From CBDUMN01 sp965368335 (lineage in GTDB: Bacteria; Pseudomonadota; Alphaproteobacteria; Rhodospirillales; JAPHRK01), in contig CBDUMN010000003.1 in NCBI GenBank assembly GCA_965368335.1, forward strand, positions 1-64,000: 64,000 nucleotides of DNA, given 5' to 3'. Of this stretch, positions 8,052 through 17,483 are shown piece by piece (the first letter of the stretch is position 1; each line of letters starts with the position of its first letter). A program made the translations under genes and the position numbers. The notes beneath the pieces were generated by a model. That model ran no database searches. It worked only from the letters and a program-made list of their open reading frames with translations, and was not told the DNA's origin.

Positions 8052-9293
8052 ATGGCGTTACAAACATTCTCCGCCAGTGTGTTGGGCATGATGTCCCAAT
8101 CGGCGGCGATGGATAACATATCCAAGAACATCGCCAACATGAACACCGGCGGCTACAAGAAAATCGACACCGATTTCAGGACCGTCGCCAGCAAAATGTG
8201 GGACCACAGCCAGTCTGATATCGGCGGGGTGCTCCCAAAGGCCAGTTGGCGCGTCGATCAGTCGGGCTTCATCCAGTCCAGTTCTTCCTACATGGACCTT
8301 GCGATCAACGGCAGGGGTATGTTTGTGCTGAACAACCAATCAGATGGCAATGGAGACACATACTACGGACGAGACGGCAAATTACAATTCGGCGGTGGCG
8401 GCGCAACCGGCGGATCGCCCGACTCCAGCGAGGCCTACTTAACCGATAAGAACGGTTACTACCTGATGGGCTGGCCCGTCGATTCGAACGGCGCCACGAC
8501 CTCGACCACCCTTTCCGGCATGCGCATCGATCCCGAGGCTTTTACCGGTGAGGGAACGGCAACGAGCGCGGGCACGTTCAGCGCCAATCTCTCCGCCGGC
8601 CTTGACGCAGGGTCCGCCCATTCTTCTTCCATCTCGGCATATGACAGCGCCGGCACGAAACAGACGTTCAACCTCATTTGGACCAAACAACCAGCCGTCA
8701 ACACCTGGGAATTGACCGTTCAATCGAACAGCGGCGGTGTCGTCACAGCTCCTGCCGCTGCCGTATCGCTCACCTTTAATGGCGACGGCTCCCTCGCTAC
8801 TCCAGCCAGCGGCGAAGTCGCAATCGCAGGCACCTTTGGAACCGATACCGCATCCTTCACCTTGGATATATCCGAAATGACCCAGTTCGCCGGGGCCTAC
8901 CATCAGGTCGGCTACGAATACGATGGGCAATCGACAGCTAGCCTCGAATCTTTTGAATTTACACGCGATGGCTATGTCGTCGGCCGTTTCACCGACGCCA
9001 CCACGCGCCCGCTCTACCGGATGCCGCTGGCCACCTTTCCCAACATGAACGGCCTATCCCCCGTCAACGGCAACGTCTGGGAAGATTCCGCCAATGCAGG
9101 GACGGCAACGATTGAGGCCGCAGGATCAGGCAGTGTCGCTGAATTCGTTCCATTCGCTTACGAACTTTCCAATGTGCGGGTAGATGAAGAGTTCACAAAG
9201 ATGATCATGACCCAGCACGCTTATTCAGCAGCAGCCACCACATTCAAGACGGCTGATGAAATGCTCTCCGTGGCGAAAGATCTAAAACGATAA
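8052..9293 (+). CDS. flgE: flagellar hook protein FlgE
   Basis: A 413-residue flagellar rod/hook-family protein. The N-terminal helix region holds SAAMDNISKNIANMNTGGYK, the signature of flagellar axial proteins. The C-terminus ELSNVRVDEEFTKMIMTQHAYSAAATTFKT is the matching coiled-coil. The middle contains Ser/Thr/Gly-rich beta domains (FTFDLSEM-like segments, residues about 140-330) as in hook proteins. It is exported by the flagellar type III apparatus without a cleaved signal. The ATG at 8052 follows GGAG at 8041. It has its own sigma-54 promoter and is followed by a strong terminator. FlgF-type rod proteins share the ends, but the length and middle favour FlgE. Confidence 0.88.
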   Translation: MALQTFSASVLGMMSQSAAMDNISKNIANMNTGGYKKIDTDFRTVASKMWDHSQSDIGGVLPKASWRVDQSGFIQSSSSYMDLAINGRGMFVLNNQSDGNGDTYYGRDGKLQFGGGGATGGSPDSSEAYLTDKNGYYLMGWPVDSNGATTSTTLSGMRIDPEAFTGEGTATSAGTFSANLSAGLDAGSAHSSSISAYDSAGTKQTFNLIWTKQPAVNTWELTVQSNSGGVVTAPAAAVSLTFNGDGSLATPASGEVAIAGTFGTDTASFTLDISEMTQFAGAYHQVGYEYDGQSTASLESFEFTRDGYVVGRFTDATTRPLYRMPLATFPNMNGLSPVNGNVWEDSANAGTATIEAAGSGSVAEFVPFAYELSNVRVDEEFTKMIMTQHAYSAAATTFKTADEMLSVAKDLKR

Positions 9294-9318
9294 GATAAAA
9301 TAACCTCTGACAGGCGAG

Positions 9319-9366
9319 AAGGCGCGCTCCCACCGGTTCGCGCCTTTTGACCTTTTGACCTTTTGA
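9319..9366 (+). terminator. intrinsic terminator after flgE, with an 8-base tandem repeat
   Basis: AAGGCGCG (9319-9326) pairs perfectly with CGCGCCTT (9339-9346) and runs into a T-rich tail. The tail is three tandem copies of CCTTTTGA (9343-9366). It separates flgE from the flgI promoter. Confidence 0.75.
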
Positions 9367-9373
9367 GAACACC

Positions 9374-9402
9374 GGGAAAAATTGAATCGGCAAGTTTTTC
9401 CC
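9374..9402. promoter_or_regulatory. inverted repeat upstream of the flgI promoter
   Basis: GGGAAAAA (9374-9381) and TTTTTCCC (9395-9402) form an 8-bp inverted repeat around a segment containing CGGCAAG. It lies roughly 75-105 bp before the -24 element of the flgI promoter, where an enhancer site would be expected. It could instead be a second terminator after flgE. Confidence 0.3.
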
Positions 9403-9476
9403 TCCCCCTTTCGCCAAAGGACATCAGCTCCACAGAATCAATCGTCAAGCCATTGATTTACAAAGAAACTGAAAAC

Positions 9477-9492
9477 TGGCACCGGACTTGCA
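9477..9492 (+). promoter_or_regulatory. sigma-54 promoter of the flgI operon
   Basis: TGGCACCGGACTTGCA is close to the textbook sigma-54 consensus: TGGCAC at -24, TTGCA at -12, with GG (9478-9479) and GC (9490-9491) exactly ten bases apart. It lies 64 bp before the flgI start and probably drives flgI through flgL. Confidence 0.88.
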
Positions 9493-9555
9493 AAACTAAT
9501 TAGGCATAAAACTGTGCGAGCCGCTTAAGGCTCATGCAAGAACGGGAACGAAACA

Positions 9556-10698
9556 ATGAAACGCGCAACGGCACATATTTTTTTAGCAAAAACGGTCAAG
9601 CTACTGACGGCAGTTGCACTGCTGGTCACCTTGATCGCTGCTCCGGCCCAGGCCGCGTCGCGGATCAAAGACATCGCCGATTTTGAAGGCATCCGCGACA
9701 ACATGCTGGTTGGATACGGCATCGTCGTCGGCCTCAATGGCACAGGGGATTCCCTTTCCGACGGACATTTTACCAAGCAAAGCCTGCTCGCCATGCTGGA
9801 ACGCCTCGGCGTCAAGCCCACTGAAGACGGCCTGTCGTCGGACAACACCGCCGCCGTCATGGTGACGGCCACCCTTCCGGCCTTCGCCCGCCAGGGAACT
9901 CGCCTGGATGTCACCATCAGCGCGCTTGGCGATGCATCAAGCCTACTCGGTGGAACCCTTCTGGTTACGCCGCTTGTCGGCGCTGACGGCGAAGTTTATG
10001 CGGTCGCTCAGGGCCAGGTGGCAGTTGGCGGTTTCTCGGCCCAAGGCAACGCCGAAACGGTTATCAAAGGCGTACCGACAAGCGGCCGTATCGCCAACGG
10101 CGGCATCGTTGAGCGGGAAATCGACTTTGCATTGACCAACATGGAATCGGTCAAGGTCAGCCTCCGCAACCCAGACCTAACCACAGCACGCCGCATGGCC
10201 CAGGCGATCAACGCCTTCCTCGGTTCTACCGATGCCCGTTCCACTGACCCCGCTACGGTCGTTATCCGGGTTCCCGGTTCTTATGAAGACAACGTGGTCG
10301 GCCTGTTGACCGATATCGAACAACTGCGCATCGCCCCCGACCAGATGGCCCGCGTCGTGATCGACGAACAATCCGGTATCATCGTTATGGGCGAAAACGT
10401 CCGCATCAGCACGGTCGCCATAGCACAAGGCAACCTGACCATCCGGATTACCGAAACGGCACAAGTCTCCCAGCCCGGCCCCTTCGCCGAAGCGGGCGAG
10501 ACCACCGTGGTAGACCGCACCGACATCGAAGTTGATGAACAGGCAGAAAACCGCCTGACCATCGTTGATGGCGGCGTGAGTCTGCAAGAGTTGGTTAACG
10601 GCCTCAATGCGCTTGGCATCGGCCCAAGAGATATGATCACCATCCTTCAGGCGATCAAAGCATCCGGCGCTCTGCAAGCGGAAATCGAGGTAATGTGA
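9556..10698 (+). CDS. flgI: flagellar P-ring protein FlgI
   Basis: A 380-residue protein that forms the periplasmic P ring around the flagellar rod. It starts with a Sec signal peptide (hydrophobic LTAVALLVTLIAAPAQAA, cleavage near residue 34). The mature start shows RIKDIADFEGIRDNMLVGYG, GIVVGLNGTGDSL follows, and the C-terminus LQELVNGLNALGIGPRDMI is typical. It is the first gene after a strong sigma-54 promoter. Its stop overlaps the next start by one base (TGATG), so it is translationally coupled to the rod-binding protein gene. Confidence 0.97.
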   Translation: MKRATAHIFLAKTVKLLTAVALLVTLIAAPAQAASRIKDIADFEGIRDNMLVGYGIVVGLNGTGDSLSDGHFTKQSLLAMLERLGVKPTEDGLSSDNTAAVMVTATLPAFARQGTRLDVTISALGDASSLLGGTLLVTPLVGADGEVYAVAQGQVAVGGFSAQGNAETVIKGVPTSGRIANGGIVEREIDFALTNMESVKVSLRNPDLTTARRMAQAINAFLGSTDARSTDPATVVIRVPGSYEDNVVGLLTDIEQLRIAPDQMARVVIDEQSGIIVMGENVRISTVAIAQGNLTIRITETAQVSQPGPFAEAGETTVVDRTDIEVDEQAENRLTIVDGGVSLQELVNGLNALGIGPRDMITILQAIKASGALQAEIEVM

Positions 10699-11030
10699 TG
10701 CCTGACACCAGCATGACAGCCCAAACCATGTTATCATTGGGACAGGCCCAGGCGACAAAAGCGGCAGGTAACCCGCTTGCTAAGCGCCCGGCCACGGAAG
10801 CCCAGATGGATAAAACGGCCCAGGATTTTGAGGCCATGGTGCTTTCGCAGATGCTGCAACCCATGTTCGAGGGCACAGAAACCGAAGCGCCGTTTGGCGG
10901 CGGACACGCCGAGAAAATGTGGCGTTCGGTCATGATTGACGAAATGGCTAAGGAAATCTCGCGCGGCGGCGGCATCGGCATCGCCGACACCGTGAAGCGG
11001 GAAATGCTCAAAATGCAGGAGATTCGCTAA
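10698..11030 (+). CDS. flgJ: rod-binding protein, FlgJ N-terminal type
   Basis: A 110-residue protein equal to the rod-binding half of FlgJ (also called CheL in some alphaproteobacteria). It shows the conserved DFEAMVLSQMLQPMFEG and a Gly-rich GGHAEKMWRSVMIDEMAKEI. It lacks the muramidase domain of enterobacterial FlgJ, so a separate peptidoglycan hydrolase must open the wall for the rod. The ATG at 10698 overlaps the flgI stop by one base, and its own stop overlaps the next ATG by one base. I preferred this ATG to an adjacent GTG at 10695. Confidence 0.9.
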   Translation: MPDTSMTAQTMLSLGQAQATKAAGNPLAKRPATEAQMDKTAQDFEAMVLSQMLQPMFEGTETEAPFGGGHAEKMWRSVMIDEMAKEISRGGGIGIADTVKREMLKMQEIR

Positions 11031-11470
11031 TGGATATCAACGACCGGATCACCGACGCCCTGGCGCTTGCCGAGCGACTGATCAAGCTGATCGACGAAGA
11101 AAACGCCCTACTTCGCGACAACGAAACCCACCGGTTAGCCGAAGTCGTGGAAGACAAGGCCAATCTCTCGATGGCCTTCGAAAAGGCTTACAAAGCCATC
11201 AAGAGCGACGAAGAAAACATGAAAAACGCCGATCAGGCACTGCGCGAAGATATGCGAGATGTCACCGAGCGGCTGGATGAAGCGATGAAGGAAAATGGAC
11301 GTCTGCTTGAAGCCGCTATCAAAGCACGGCAGACCTTCCTCAATCTGGTCCGCGAAGCCGCCCAGGAAAACGCACCGAAAACCGGAGCCTATTCCGCTAC
11401 AGGCATCGTGGATACGGGCCGTACGGACAAGAAAACGAGAGCTTCGGTCGCCTACGACCAGTCTCTTTAA
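11030..11470 (+). CDS. FlgN-like flagellar export chaperone
   Basis: A 146-residue, mostly helical, charged protein placed between flgJ and flgK. Its opening helix with LAERLIKLIDEENALLRDNE resembles the FlgN family, chaperones that keep FlgK and FlgL export-ready. The rest is a long coiled-coil (about residues 40-110) with a polar tail. The position immediately before flgK and flgL supports the call, which otherwise rests on a weak family resemblance. It is coupled to flgJ by a one-base overlap. Confidence 0.65.
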   Translation: MDINDRITDALALAERLIKLIDEENALLRDNETHRLAEVVEDKANLSMAFEKAYKAIKSDEENMKNADQALREDMRDVTERLDEAMKENGRLLEAAIKARQTFLNLVREAAQENAPKTGAYSATGIVDTGRTDKKTRASVAYDQSL

Positions 11471-11529
11471 ATACCTGACGAATGCGAACCGCAGAATGCA
11501 GAACGCAATGATGAATTGGAGACGTTAAT

Positions 11530-13785
11530 ATGGCTGGAAACCTTACACTTGCGCTCAGAACCGCCCAAAGCGGTCTGCTTGCCAGTCAGGGCGCGCTCGA
11601 GGCGCTGACCAACAACATCGCCAACGTCAACACGCCGGGCTATTCCAAAAAAGTCGTCAACCTGGAGCAGCGGGTGGTGGCCGGCACGGGGGCGGGCGTC
11701 CAACTCTCCAATATCACCCGACAGGTAGACGAAGGCCTGCTCAAGACCCTGCGACGCGAAACAGCGACGCTGGAACGTCTAGACACCATGCAGAGCTACT
11801 ACGAGCGGGTCCAGGATCTTTTCGGCTCACCGGGGGACAACTCCTCCATCGCCCATATTATGTCGGAATTCACGGCCGCCGTGGAAAGCCTTGCGCTTTC
11901 GCCGGACCGAACGATTGAACAATCGGAGGTGACCCGTTGGGGCGAAGAGATCGGCGCCGAACTCGACGAAATGAGCGACATGGTCCAGGATTTGCGCCTT
12001 CAAGCCGACCGCGCCATTGGAGACTTGGTTGAACGGGTCAATGAACTGGGCAGCCAGATCGAAGACCTCAACAACAAGATCATTCGCAACGAAACAATCA
12101 GTGGCGACGTCACCGATCTCAAGGACAAGCGCGATATGGCGCTCGACGAACTGTCGGGTTACCTCGATATCGTCTATTTCGAGCGCAACCAGGGCGACGT
12201 GGTGGTCTTCACCGGTGGCGGCACCGTGCTCGTCGATAACACGGCACAGACCGTTTATCACACAGCAAGCACCCAAATGACCGCCTTGAATACCTTTGAA
12301 GAAGGGCATTTTAACGGCATCACTGTTGGTTCGACCAGCGCCAATGATATCACCAACGACCTGCAGAATGGCGCTATCAAAGGCCTGATAGACCTACGCG
12401 ACAATATTCTGACCGGTATTCAGGCTCAACTGGATGAATTTTCGACAGAGCTACGCGACCAGTTCAACTTAGTTCATAACCGCGGCACCCCCTTCCCAGG
12501 CCTCCAATCGGCCTCCGGGACCAGAACGTTCATCGATTCCGGCGGCGTCGCCGCTCCTGACGGCGCAACCGACCAGACGATCACCCTCTCAGGCGGCGAC
12601 GTCACCCTTGCGGTTTTCAATTCAACCGGCGATCAACAGGCGGTGACGACGCTGGGCACCATCATGGACAGCGCCACCTTCGGCTATGACGCGGCCAACA
12701 CTACCGGCCCCTGGACCATGGCCGCGGTCGCCCAAACCATCGAAGACTGGCTACAGGATAGCGCCAACGGAGGCCCCGGCCTGACAGGCGCCTCCGTCTC
12801 CATCGATTCGGCTGGAAATTTCGCTGTTGAACTCAATGATTCAACGGCCTATCTCGCCTTCCGCGACGAAACGGCGTCGGCCAACGGCAGCACGGCTTCC
12901 GACGTCACGATCCAATACGACGCCAATGGCGACGGCACGGTAGACGAACATATTGCGGGGTTCTCCAACTTCCTCGGCCTCAACGACTTCTTCGTCGATG
13001 GCCTGGAAAAAACCACCTACGATTCGGAGACTAAATCCAGCGGTTACACCTTCACCCCGACCGCGAATATCACACTGACCTTCCGCGATGCCGGAAACAC
13101 CGAAACGGTGACGCTCAACAGCGGCACCGCATATTCCCTCTCCGACCTGGCCAATGAAATCAACAACAACACGACTTTCATAACAGCCACGGTCATTCAG
13201 GACGGTTCAGGCTATCGCCTTCGCTTGGCAAACGACAATAATGACGCTTTGGTTGTTACCGATAACCAAGGCGTCGGCACAGCCAATTCCTTCATGGAAG
13301 GTATGGCTTTGGAAGGCTCGCGCGCACGATCATCCAACTTCCTGAACGTACGTTCCGATATCCGCAGCAATTCCGCCCTCATGTCCCGCGGCCTCCCTCA
13401 ATGGGATGCCGACAAAAACGCTTCTGGCGAATATTACGCCGCATCGGGTGATGCCAGCATCGCCCAGGCGCTTGCCGAAATTCTTACATCCAACACCTCA
13501 TTTGAAGCCTCTGGCGGGCTACCGGACCAGACCAAGAATTTCCACGAATACGCCAGCGCCATCATTGCCCAGGCGGCTAGCGATTCAGCCAACAACAGCG
13601 GCGACCTGGATACCCAATTGGCATTGAAGAATTCTCTGGAATTGAAATCGAACAACTTCCGGGGCGTCAACCTTGACGAAGAAATGTCAGACCTTATCCT
13701 GTATCAAGAAGCTTTTTCGGCCGCTGCACGCATCATTGCCGTTGTGCAAGAAATGTTCGACGCGCTTGAACGAGCCGTCGGCTAA
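11530..13785 (+). CDS. flgK: flagellar hook-associated protein 1, FlgK
   Basis: A 751-residue hook-filament junction protein. The N-terminus has LRTAQSGLLASQGALEALT followed by NNIANVNTPGYSKK, the axial-protein signature, and the C-terminus ends in NLDEEMSDLILYQEAFSAAA, the FlgK coiled-coil. It is longer than many FlgK proteins because the central region (about residues 320-620) is enlarged and rich in Thr, Ser, Asn and Gly, probably surface-exposed beta domains. It is exported by the flagellar type III system. The gap to the upstream chaperone gene is 59 bp and GGAG precedes the start, so the sigma-54 operon likely continues through it. Confidence 0.95.
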   Translation: MAGNLTLALRTAQSGLLASQGALEALTNNIANVNTPGYSKKVVNLEQRVVAGTGAGVQLSNITRQVDEGLLKTLRRETATLERLDTMQSYYERVQDLFGSPGDNSSIAHIMSEFTAAVESLALSPDRTIEQSEVTRWGEEIGAELDEMSDMVQDLRLQADRAIGDLVERVNELGSQIEDLNNKIIRNETISGDVTDLKDKRDMALDELSGYLDIVYFERNQGDVVVFTGGGTVLVDNTAQTVYHTASTQMTALNTFEEGHFNGITVGSTSANDITNDLQNGAIKGLIDLRDNILTGIQAQLDEFSTELRDQFNLVHNRGTPFPGLQSASGTRTFIDSGGVAAPDGATDQTITLSGGDVTLAVFNSTGDQQAVTTLGTIMDSATFGYDAANTTGPWTMAAVAQTIEDWLQDSANGGPGLTGASVSIDSAGNFAVELNDSTAYLAFRDETASANGSTASDVTIQYDANGDGTVDEHIAGFSNFLGLNDFFVDGLEKTTYDSETKSSGYTFTPTANITLTFRDAGNTETVTLNSGTAYSLSDLANEINNNTTFITATVIQDGSGYRLRLANDNNDALVVTDNQGVGTANSFMEGMALEGSRARSSNFLNVRSDIRSNSALMSRGLPQWDADKNASGEYYAASGDASIAQALAEILTSNTSFEASGGLPDQTKNFHEYASAIIAQAASDSANNSGDLDTQLALKNSLELKSNNFRGVNLDEEMSDLILYQEAFSAAARIIAVVQEMFDALERAVG

Positions 13786-13798
13786 GGAGAAACAAGTC

Positions 13799-15337
13799 AT
13801 GCCACGCATCGCTGATCTCTCAAGTACGACCTCACTGGTCAACATTCTGCAAAAGACCCAGAACCGGATCTACGACTACCAAATGCAGGTTTCGACCGAA
13901 CAGAAGTCGCAGGATTACGCAGGGATCGCCCTTGAAGCCCAACGCCTGATAGGCCTGGAGCACTCCAAGGCATTGGCCGAACGCTACATCCGCAATAACG
14001 GGGTTCAGGAAACCCGCCTGGAGTATGCCCAATCTGCCCTGACGGCGATGGAAAAAACCATCGATTCCTTCAAGTCCGCATTGGACAACTACGCCCAGAA
14101 CATCAATAAGGACGAAAACGCCGTCAAAGTCGTCCAGACGGCCGCCTACAATGCCTTGAAAAGCCTTGAAGCCGACCTCAACCAGAAGACGGACGGGCAG
14201 TATCTTTTTTCCGGCTCACGCACCAATGTCACTCCTGTCGATTTTGGTCTCAGTTCAATAGACGATTTCCAGGCTACCTGGGATGGCGAAACCGTCACCT
14301 ACCCGACAACTCGGGATGCACATCTACAGAATTTCTCGGCCTCGGCAAATACAAGCGGCGACGCCACTTGGCTCTATTTCGACGGCACCAATGGCCGCAT
14401 CTACGCCAACGACGGCAGTTTCGACAACCTGACTGCCGGCGCGACTATTACCGTTTCAGGCACAGGTTCCAATGACGGCACCTACACCATCAGTTCCGTC
14501 GATGCCGCCAACGACTACATCGAGGTGAATACCGTATCGGTGGCGACTGATCTTGGTGATGCTGGCGTGTCTCTGACATTGCCAGACGGTACGAGCCTTA
14601 ATGCAGCCGATTTCACCAGCATCAACTTTACCGCACCTGATTCCTTGGTTGCTACCGGCGGGGTTTCCCCATTAAGCGGACTTTCGGTAGGAGATACTTT
14701 TACCATTTCAGGGGCTAATACAGCCAGCAACAACGGCACCTACACGGTTGAGTCTAACGATGGAACCAACCTAACCATTCGGTCCTTAACTCTCTCCGAC
14801 GAAGGCACCGGGATTGGCACTGAGGATGCGGCAGGCACCATCACCACCAATCCATACTACGCAGGCGATGAGGTCACGCGGACCCATCGCATCGACGAAG
14901 ACCGCACCTTTGAGATGGAACTCACTGCGGCCTATCCGGGCTTTGAAAAGGCCATCCGCGCCATGTTCATTATCTTACAGGGCGACTACGGAACGGCAGG
15001 CGGCCTCGATAACAATCCATCCCGCGTCGATGACGCCAACTGGCTCCTGGCTGCAGCCAAGTCAGGCCCTACTGACGGCTCTCCACCCTACGGAACGGAA
15101 GAAATCGGCAACTTCATCAATGCCGGCATGGACGTGGCGCACAACATCGGCTTGATCAAAGCCGCAAACGAACGCTTTCAATCCTCTATCGGGTTTATCG
15201 ACAAACACATTATCGGTATCGAAAATATAGATAAAACCATGGCGGTAACGTTGCTGCTGGATGAAGCCCGGGCGCTTGAGACTTCTTATCAGGCTTTCGC
15301 CAAGGTCCGCCAACTCAGCTTGACGAACTTCCTGTAG
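13799..15337 (+). CDS. flgL: flagellar hook-associated protein 3, FlgL, with a long insertion
   Basis: A 512-residue FlgL. N-terminal residues 1-170 carry the flagellin-like helices and the KTDGQYLFSGSRTNVTPV segment typical of FlgL; the C-terminal helices include AVTLLLDEARALETSYQAFAK. Between them, at about residues 180-350, is a Thr/Ser/Gly/Asp-rich insertion with two related units: ITVSGTGSNDGTYTISSVD near 217-235 and FTISGANTASNNGTYTVES near 301-319. Many FlgL proteins are 300-400 residues, so the insertion explains the length. I chose the ATG at 13799 (MPRIADLSS) after AAGGAGAAACAAGTC; an open frame continues upstream inside flgK. The 3' end overlaps the convergent kinase gene by 23 bp. 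Confidence 0.92.
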   Translation: MPRIADLSSTTSLVNILQKTQNRIYDYQMQVSTEQKSQDYAGIALEAQRLIGLEHSKALAERYIRNNGVQETRLEYAQSALTAMEKTIDSFKSALDNYAQNINKDENAVKVVQTAAYNALKSLEADLNQKTDGQYLFSGSRTNVTPVDFGLSSIDDFQATWDGETVTYPTTRDAHLQNFSASANTSGDATWLYFDGTNGRIYANDGSFDNLTAGATITVSGTGSNDGTYTISSVDAANDYIEVNTVSVATDLGDAGVSLTLPDGTSLNAADFTSINFTAPDSLVATGGVSPLSGLSVGDTFTISGANTASNNGTYTVESNDGTNLTIRSLTLSDEGTGIGTEDAAGTITTNPYYAGDEVTRTHRIDEDRTFEMELTAAYPGFEKAIRAMFIILQGDYGTAGGLDNNPSRVDDANWLLAAAKSGPTDGSPPYGTEEIGNFINAGMDVAHNIGLIKAANERFQSSIGFIDKHIIGIENIDKTMAVTLLLDEARALETSYQAFAKVRQLSLTNFL

Positions 15338-17411
15338 TAGGTGAAATCCGCTCCAGCTCCTGCATCGCCGTTCTGCTTTCAAGCATCTTAAGCGTAGCGG
15401 CAATGGCTTTTTCATGGCCGCGAACGTATGGTGCGATACTCACGTCATCATGGATAATGTGATTGAACAGCCAACTGCAGAGCATTCTGCGCATATCGGA
15501 AAGAACGGTTTGCGACGGCTCTGTATTCCAGGCCTTGACGAGCTGTAGCAATTCCTCACGCAATGCGTTATGGGTTTGTTTATGCTGTTCGATATCGGGA
15601 AACTCACAGGCTTCCATAATCGCTTCTTCCCGATCGAAATGATAGCCAGCGTAGGCTATTAGTTTTTCAATAATTTTATCGACGCCCTTATCGTCGGCCG
15701 TCATCTGACTAAACCGGTTGACCAGAGCGGCTAAGTGTTTGTGGTCGGCATCAATTTCCGGCACATCAATCAGCAACGAGTCGGTCCAGATCAGTGTCTC
15801 GAGGTTATCCACCGTTGGTATTTCGACCCAGAATGTGCTGCCGTCGCCAACCTCGCTATCGAAGCCAATTCGGCCCGCCATACGCTCAACCAGCATTTTG
15901 GAAACGGTCAATCCGATCCCCGTCCCCTTACGGGTCAACATGGGGTCGGCGCCCAGGCGATGGAACATATTGAAAACCGTATGCCTGTCTTTTTCAGCAA
16001 TGCCGATCCCCGTATCGCAGACCGATATTCTGACAAACCCCTTGCGCCCCGATTCGACACGCACCTCAATGCTTCCATTATCTTTGTTATAGTTGACGGC
16101 ATTGGATAGTAAATTGAGAAGAATTTGCTTAAGCCGCACCCGGTCAGTTCGCAGATAGGCGAGGTTATTTTTCGGTCTGTGCCGAACGATTTTCAGGTTC
16201 CGTTCCTTAACAATCGGCGTAACCAACGCCACACAATCGGCGACCAGATGTTCGACCTCAACCTCATCGAGCGATAGAATAATCTTGTCCGCCTCGATTT
16301 TGGAAAGGTCCAAGACTTCGTTAACCAGGGACAGCAAGAGCTTGCCGCCTTCCATAATGTGATCAACGCTTTCCGCCTGCGATGGCGTCAAAGCCGTCTT
16401 CGGATCGTAAAGCAGCATTTCGGCAAATCCGAGAACGGCATTCAGTGGGGTCCGCAATTCATGACTCATGGAAGCAAGAAACTCAGACTTCGCCTGATTG
16501 GCCTGTTCGGCATCAATCAAAGCTCTCCGAAGATCTTCCTCCATATTTTTCATCGTTGTAACGTCAAGATGAATGCCGTTCATAAGAGCGGGCTTGCCAT
16601 TACTATCCCGCTTAATCACCTTGCCACGCGCATTGACCCAAACCCAGCCTCCCGCCGCATGCGACTGTCGGTAGATGGCGTCGTAATAATCCTTTTTTCC
16701 CTTAAAGTACTGCTTAACCTGGTTTTCAACATTAGGCAGGTCGTCGGGATGAATGAGATTTCGCCAGGTTTCAATGGTCGTCGGCTCCAACTCGGCTCGT
16801 GTTTTCCCGACAATCTCCGCCCAACGCTCATTAACCGCCAATACACCAGTCTGGATATTCCATTCCCAATAACCCGCGTTGGTTCCTTCTAGAATTTCCT
16901 TAGCCTTAGTCGCCAAATGAAGGTTGTCGATTTCCGCCTGCACCCTCGGAGCGAAACCCAGGAGAGTGTTCAGCACCTCGTCCACATCACCGATAACATC
17001 GTCATGAAGGACAACAAACGCACCAAGCGAGACGCCCCCTTCACCAAACAGAGGAACGGCGACATAGCCCTCCGCTTCCTGTTCTTCCAACAAATCGTTG
17101 GATGGAAAGCTTTTCTGGATATCCGTCGCCTGAGAAAACGGTTTCTGGCCAAAAACTTGCGCACAGGGGGACTGTGCGACGTTGTAGCTATAATTTTCGA
17201 GAAAATCAGTCCCAGACCAGAAAAAAAGAACCCTAACCCGGCTCGAGTCAGCGGGATCGATTTCGCTGATCAATACGCTTTTGACATTGAGTGCCTGGGC
17301 AAGCAATCGGCAAATTTCACGCAAAAAATCACGGCCGACCAGCACAGCGGCTTCGGCTGCGATCATCTTGATCTTGCCCTCCCCGTCGCTAGATAGCGAC
17401 CCCTCAAACAT
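15315..17411 (-). CDS. GAF-PAS sensor histidine kinase with C-terminal hemerythrin domain
   Basis: A 698-residue cytoplasmic histidine kinase. The order is a GAF domain (about 20-170), a PAS_3/PAC domain (about 175-292), a kinase core with SMSHELRTPLNAVLGFAEML (phospho-His near 317), N-box LLNLLSNAVNYN and G2 box GTGIGLTV, and then a bacteriohemerythrin-like domain (about 545-670). The last shows DADHKHL, GYHFDREEAIM, EQHKQTHNAL and NHIIHDD, the His/Glu/Asp ligands of a di-iron centre. Hemerythrins bind O2 and some sense O2, NO or redox state, so this kinase may report these to motility. No transmembrane segment is evident and no response regulator is adjacent. It converges with, and overlaps, flgL. 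Confidence 0.88.
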   Translation of the reverse strand: MFEGSLSSDGEGKIKMIAAEAAVLVGRDFLREICRLLAQALNVKSVLISEIDPADSSRVRVLFFWSGTDFLENYSYNVAQSPCAQVFGQKPFSQATDIQKSFPSNDLLEEQEAEGYVAVPLFGEGGVSLGAFVVLHDDVIGDVDEVLNTLLGFAPRVQAEIDNLHLATKAKEILEGTNAGYWEWNIQTGVLAVNERWAEIVGKTRAELEPTTIETWRNLIHPDDLPNVENQVKQYFKGKKDYYDAIYRQSHAAGGWVWVNARGKVIKRDSNGKPALMNGIHLDVTTMKNMEEDLRRALIDAEQANQAKSEFLASMSHELRTPLNAVLGFAEMLLYDPKTALTPSQAESVDHIMEGGKLLLSLVNEVLDLSKIEADKIILSLDEVEVEHLVADCVALVTPIVKERNLKIVRHRPKNNLAYLRTDRVRLKQILLNLLSNAVNYNKDNGSIEVRVESGRKGFVRISVCDTGIGIAEKDRHTVFNMFHRLGADPMLTRKGTGIGLTVSKMLVERMAGRIGFDSEVGDGSTFWVEIPTVDNLETLIWTDSLLIDVPEIDADHKHLAALVNRFSQMTADDKGVDKIIEKLIAYAGYHFDREEAIMEACEFPDIEQHKQTHNALREELLQLVKAWNTEPSQTVLSDMRRMLCSWLFNHIIHDDVSIAPYVRGHEKAIAATLKMLESRTAMQELERISPTTGSSSS

Positions 17412-17483
17412 TTTTTACACCACCGTCAGAATTAGGTTGGGCACCATACTCAGGCGTCCAAATAAAATACATGACTTCGGTCA

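Noticed and set aside
8439..8930. 163-codon minus-strand frame within flgE
   Set aside because: It falls entirely in flgE, has no recognisable domain and no ribosome site.
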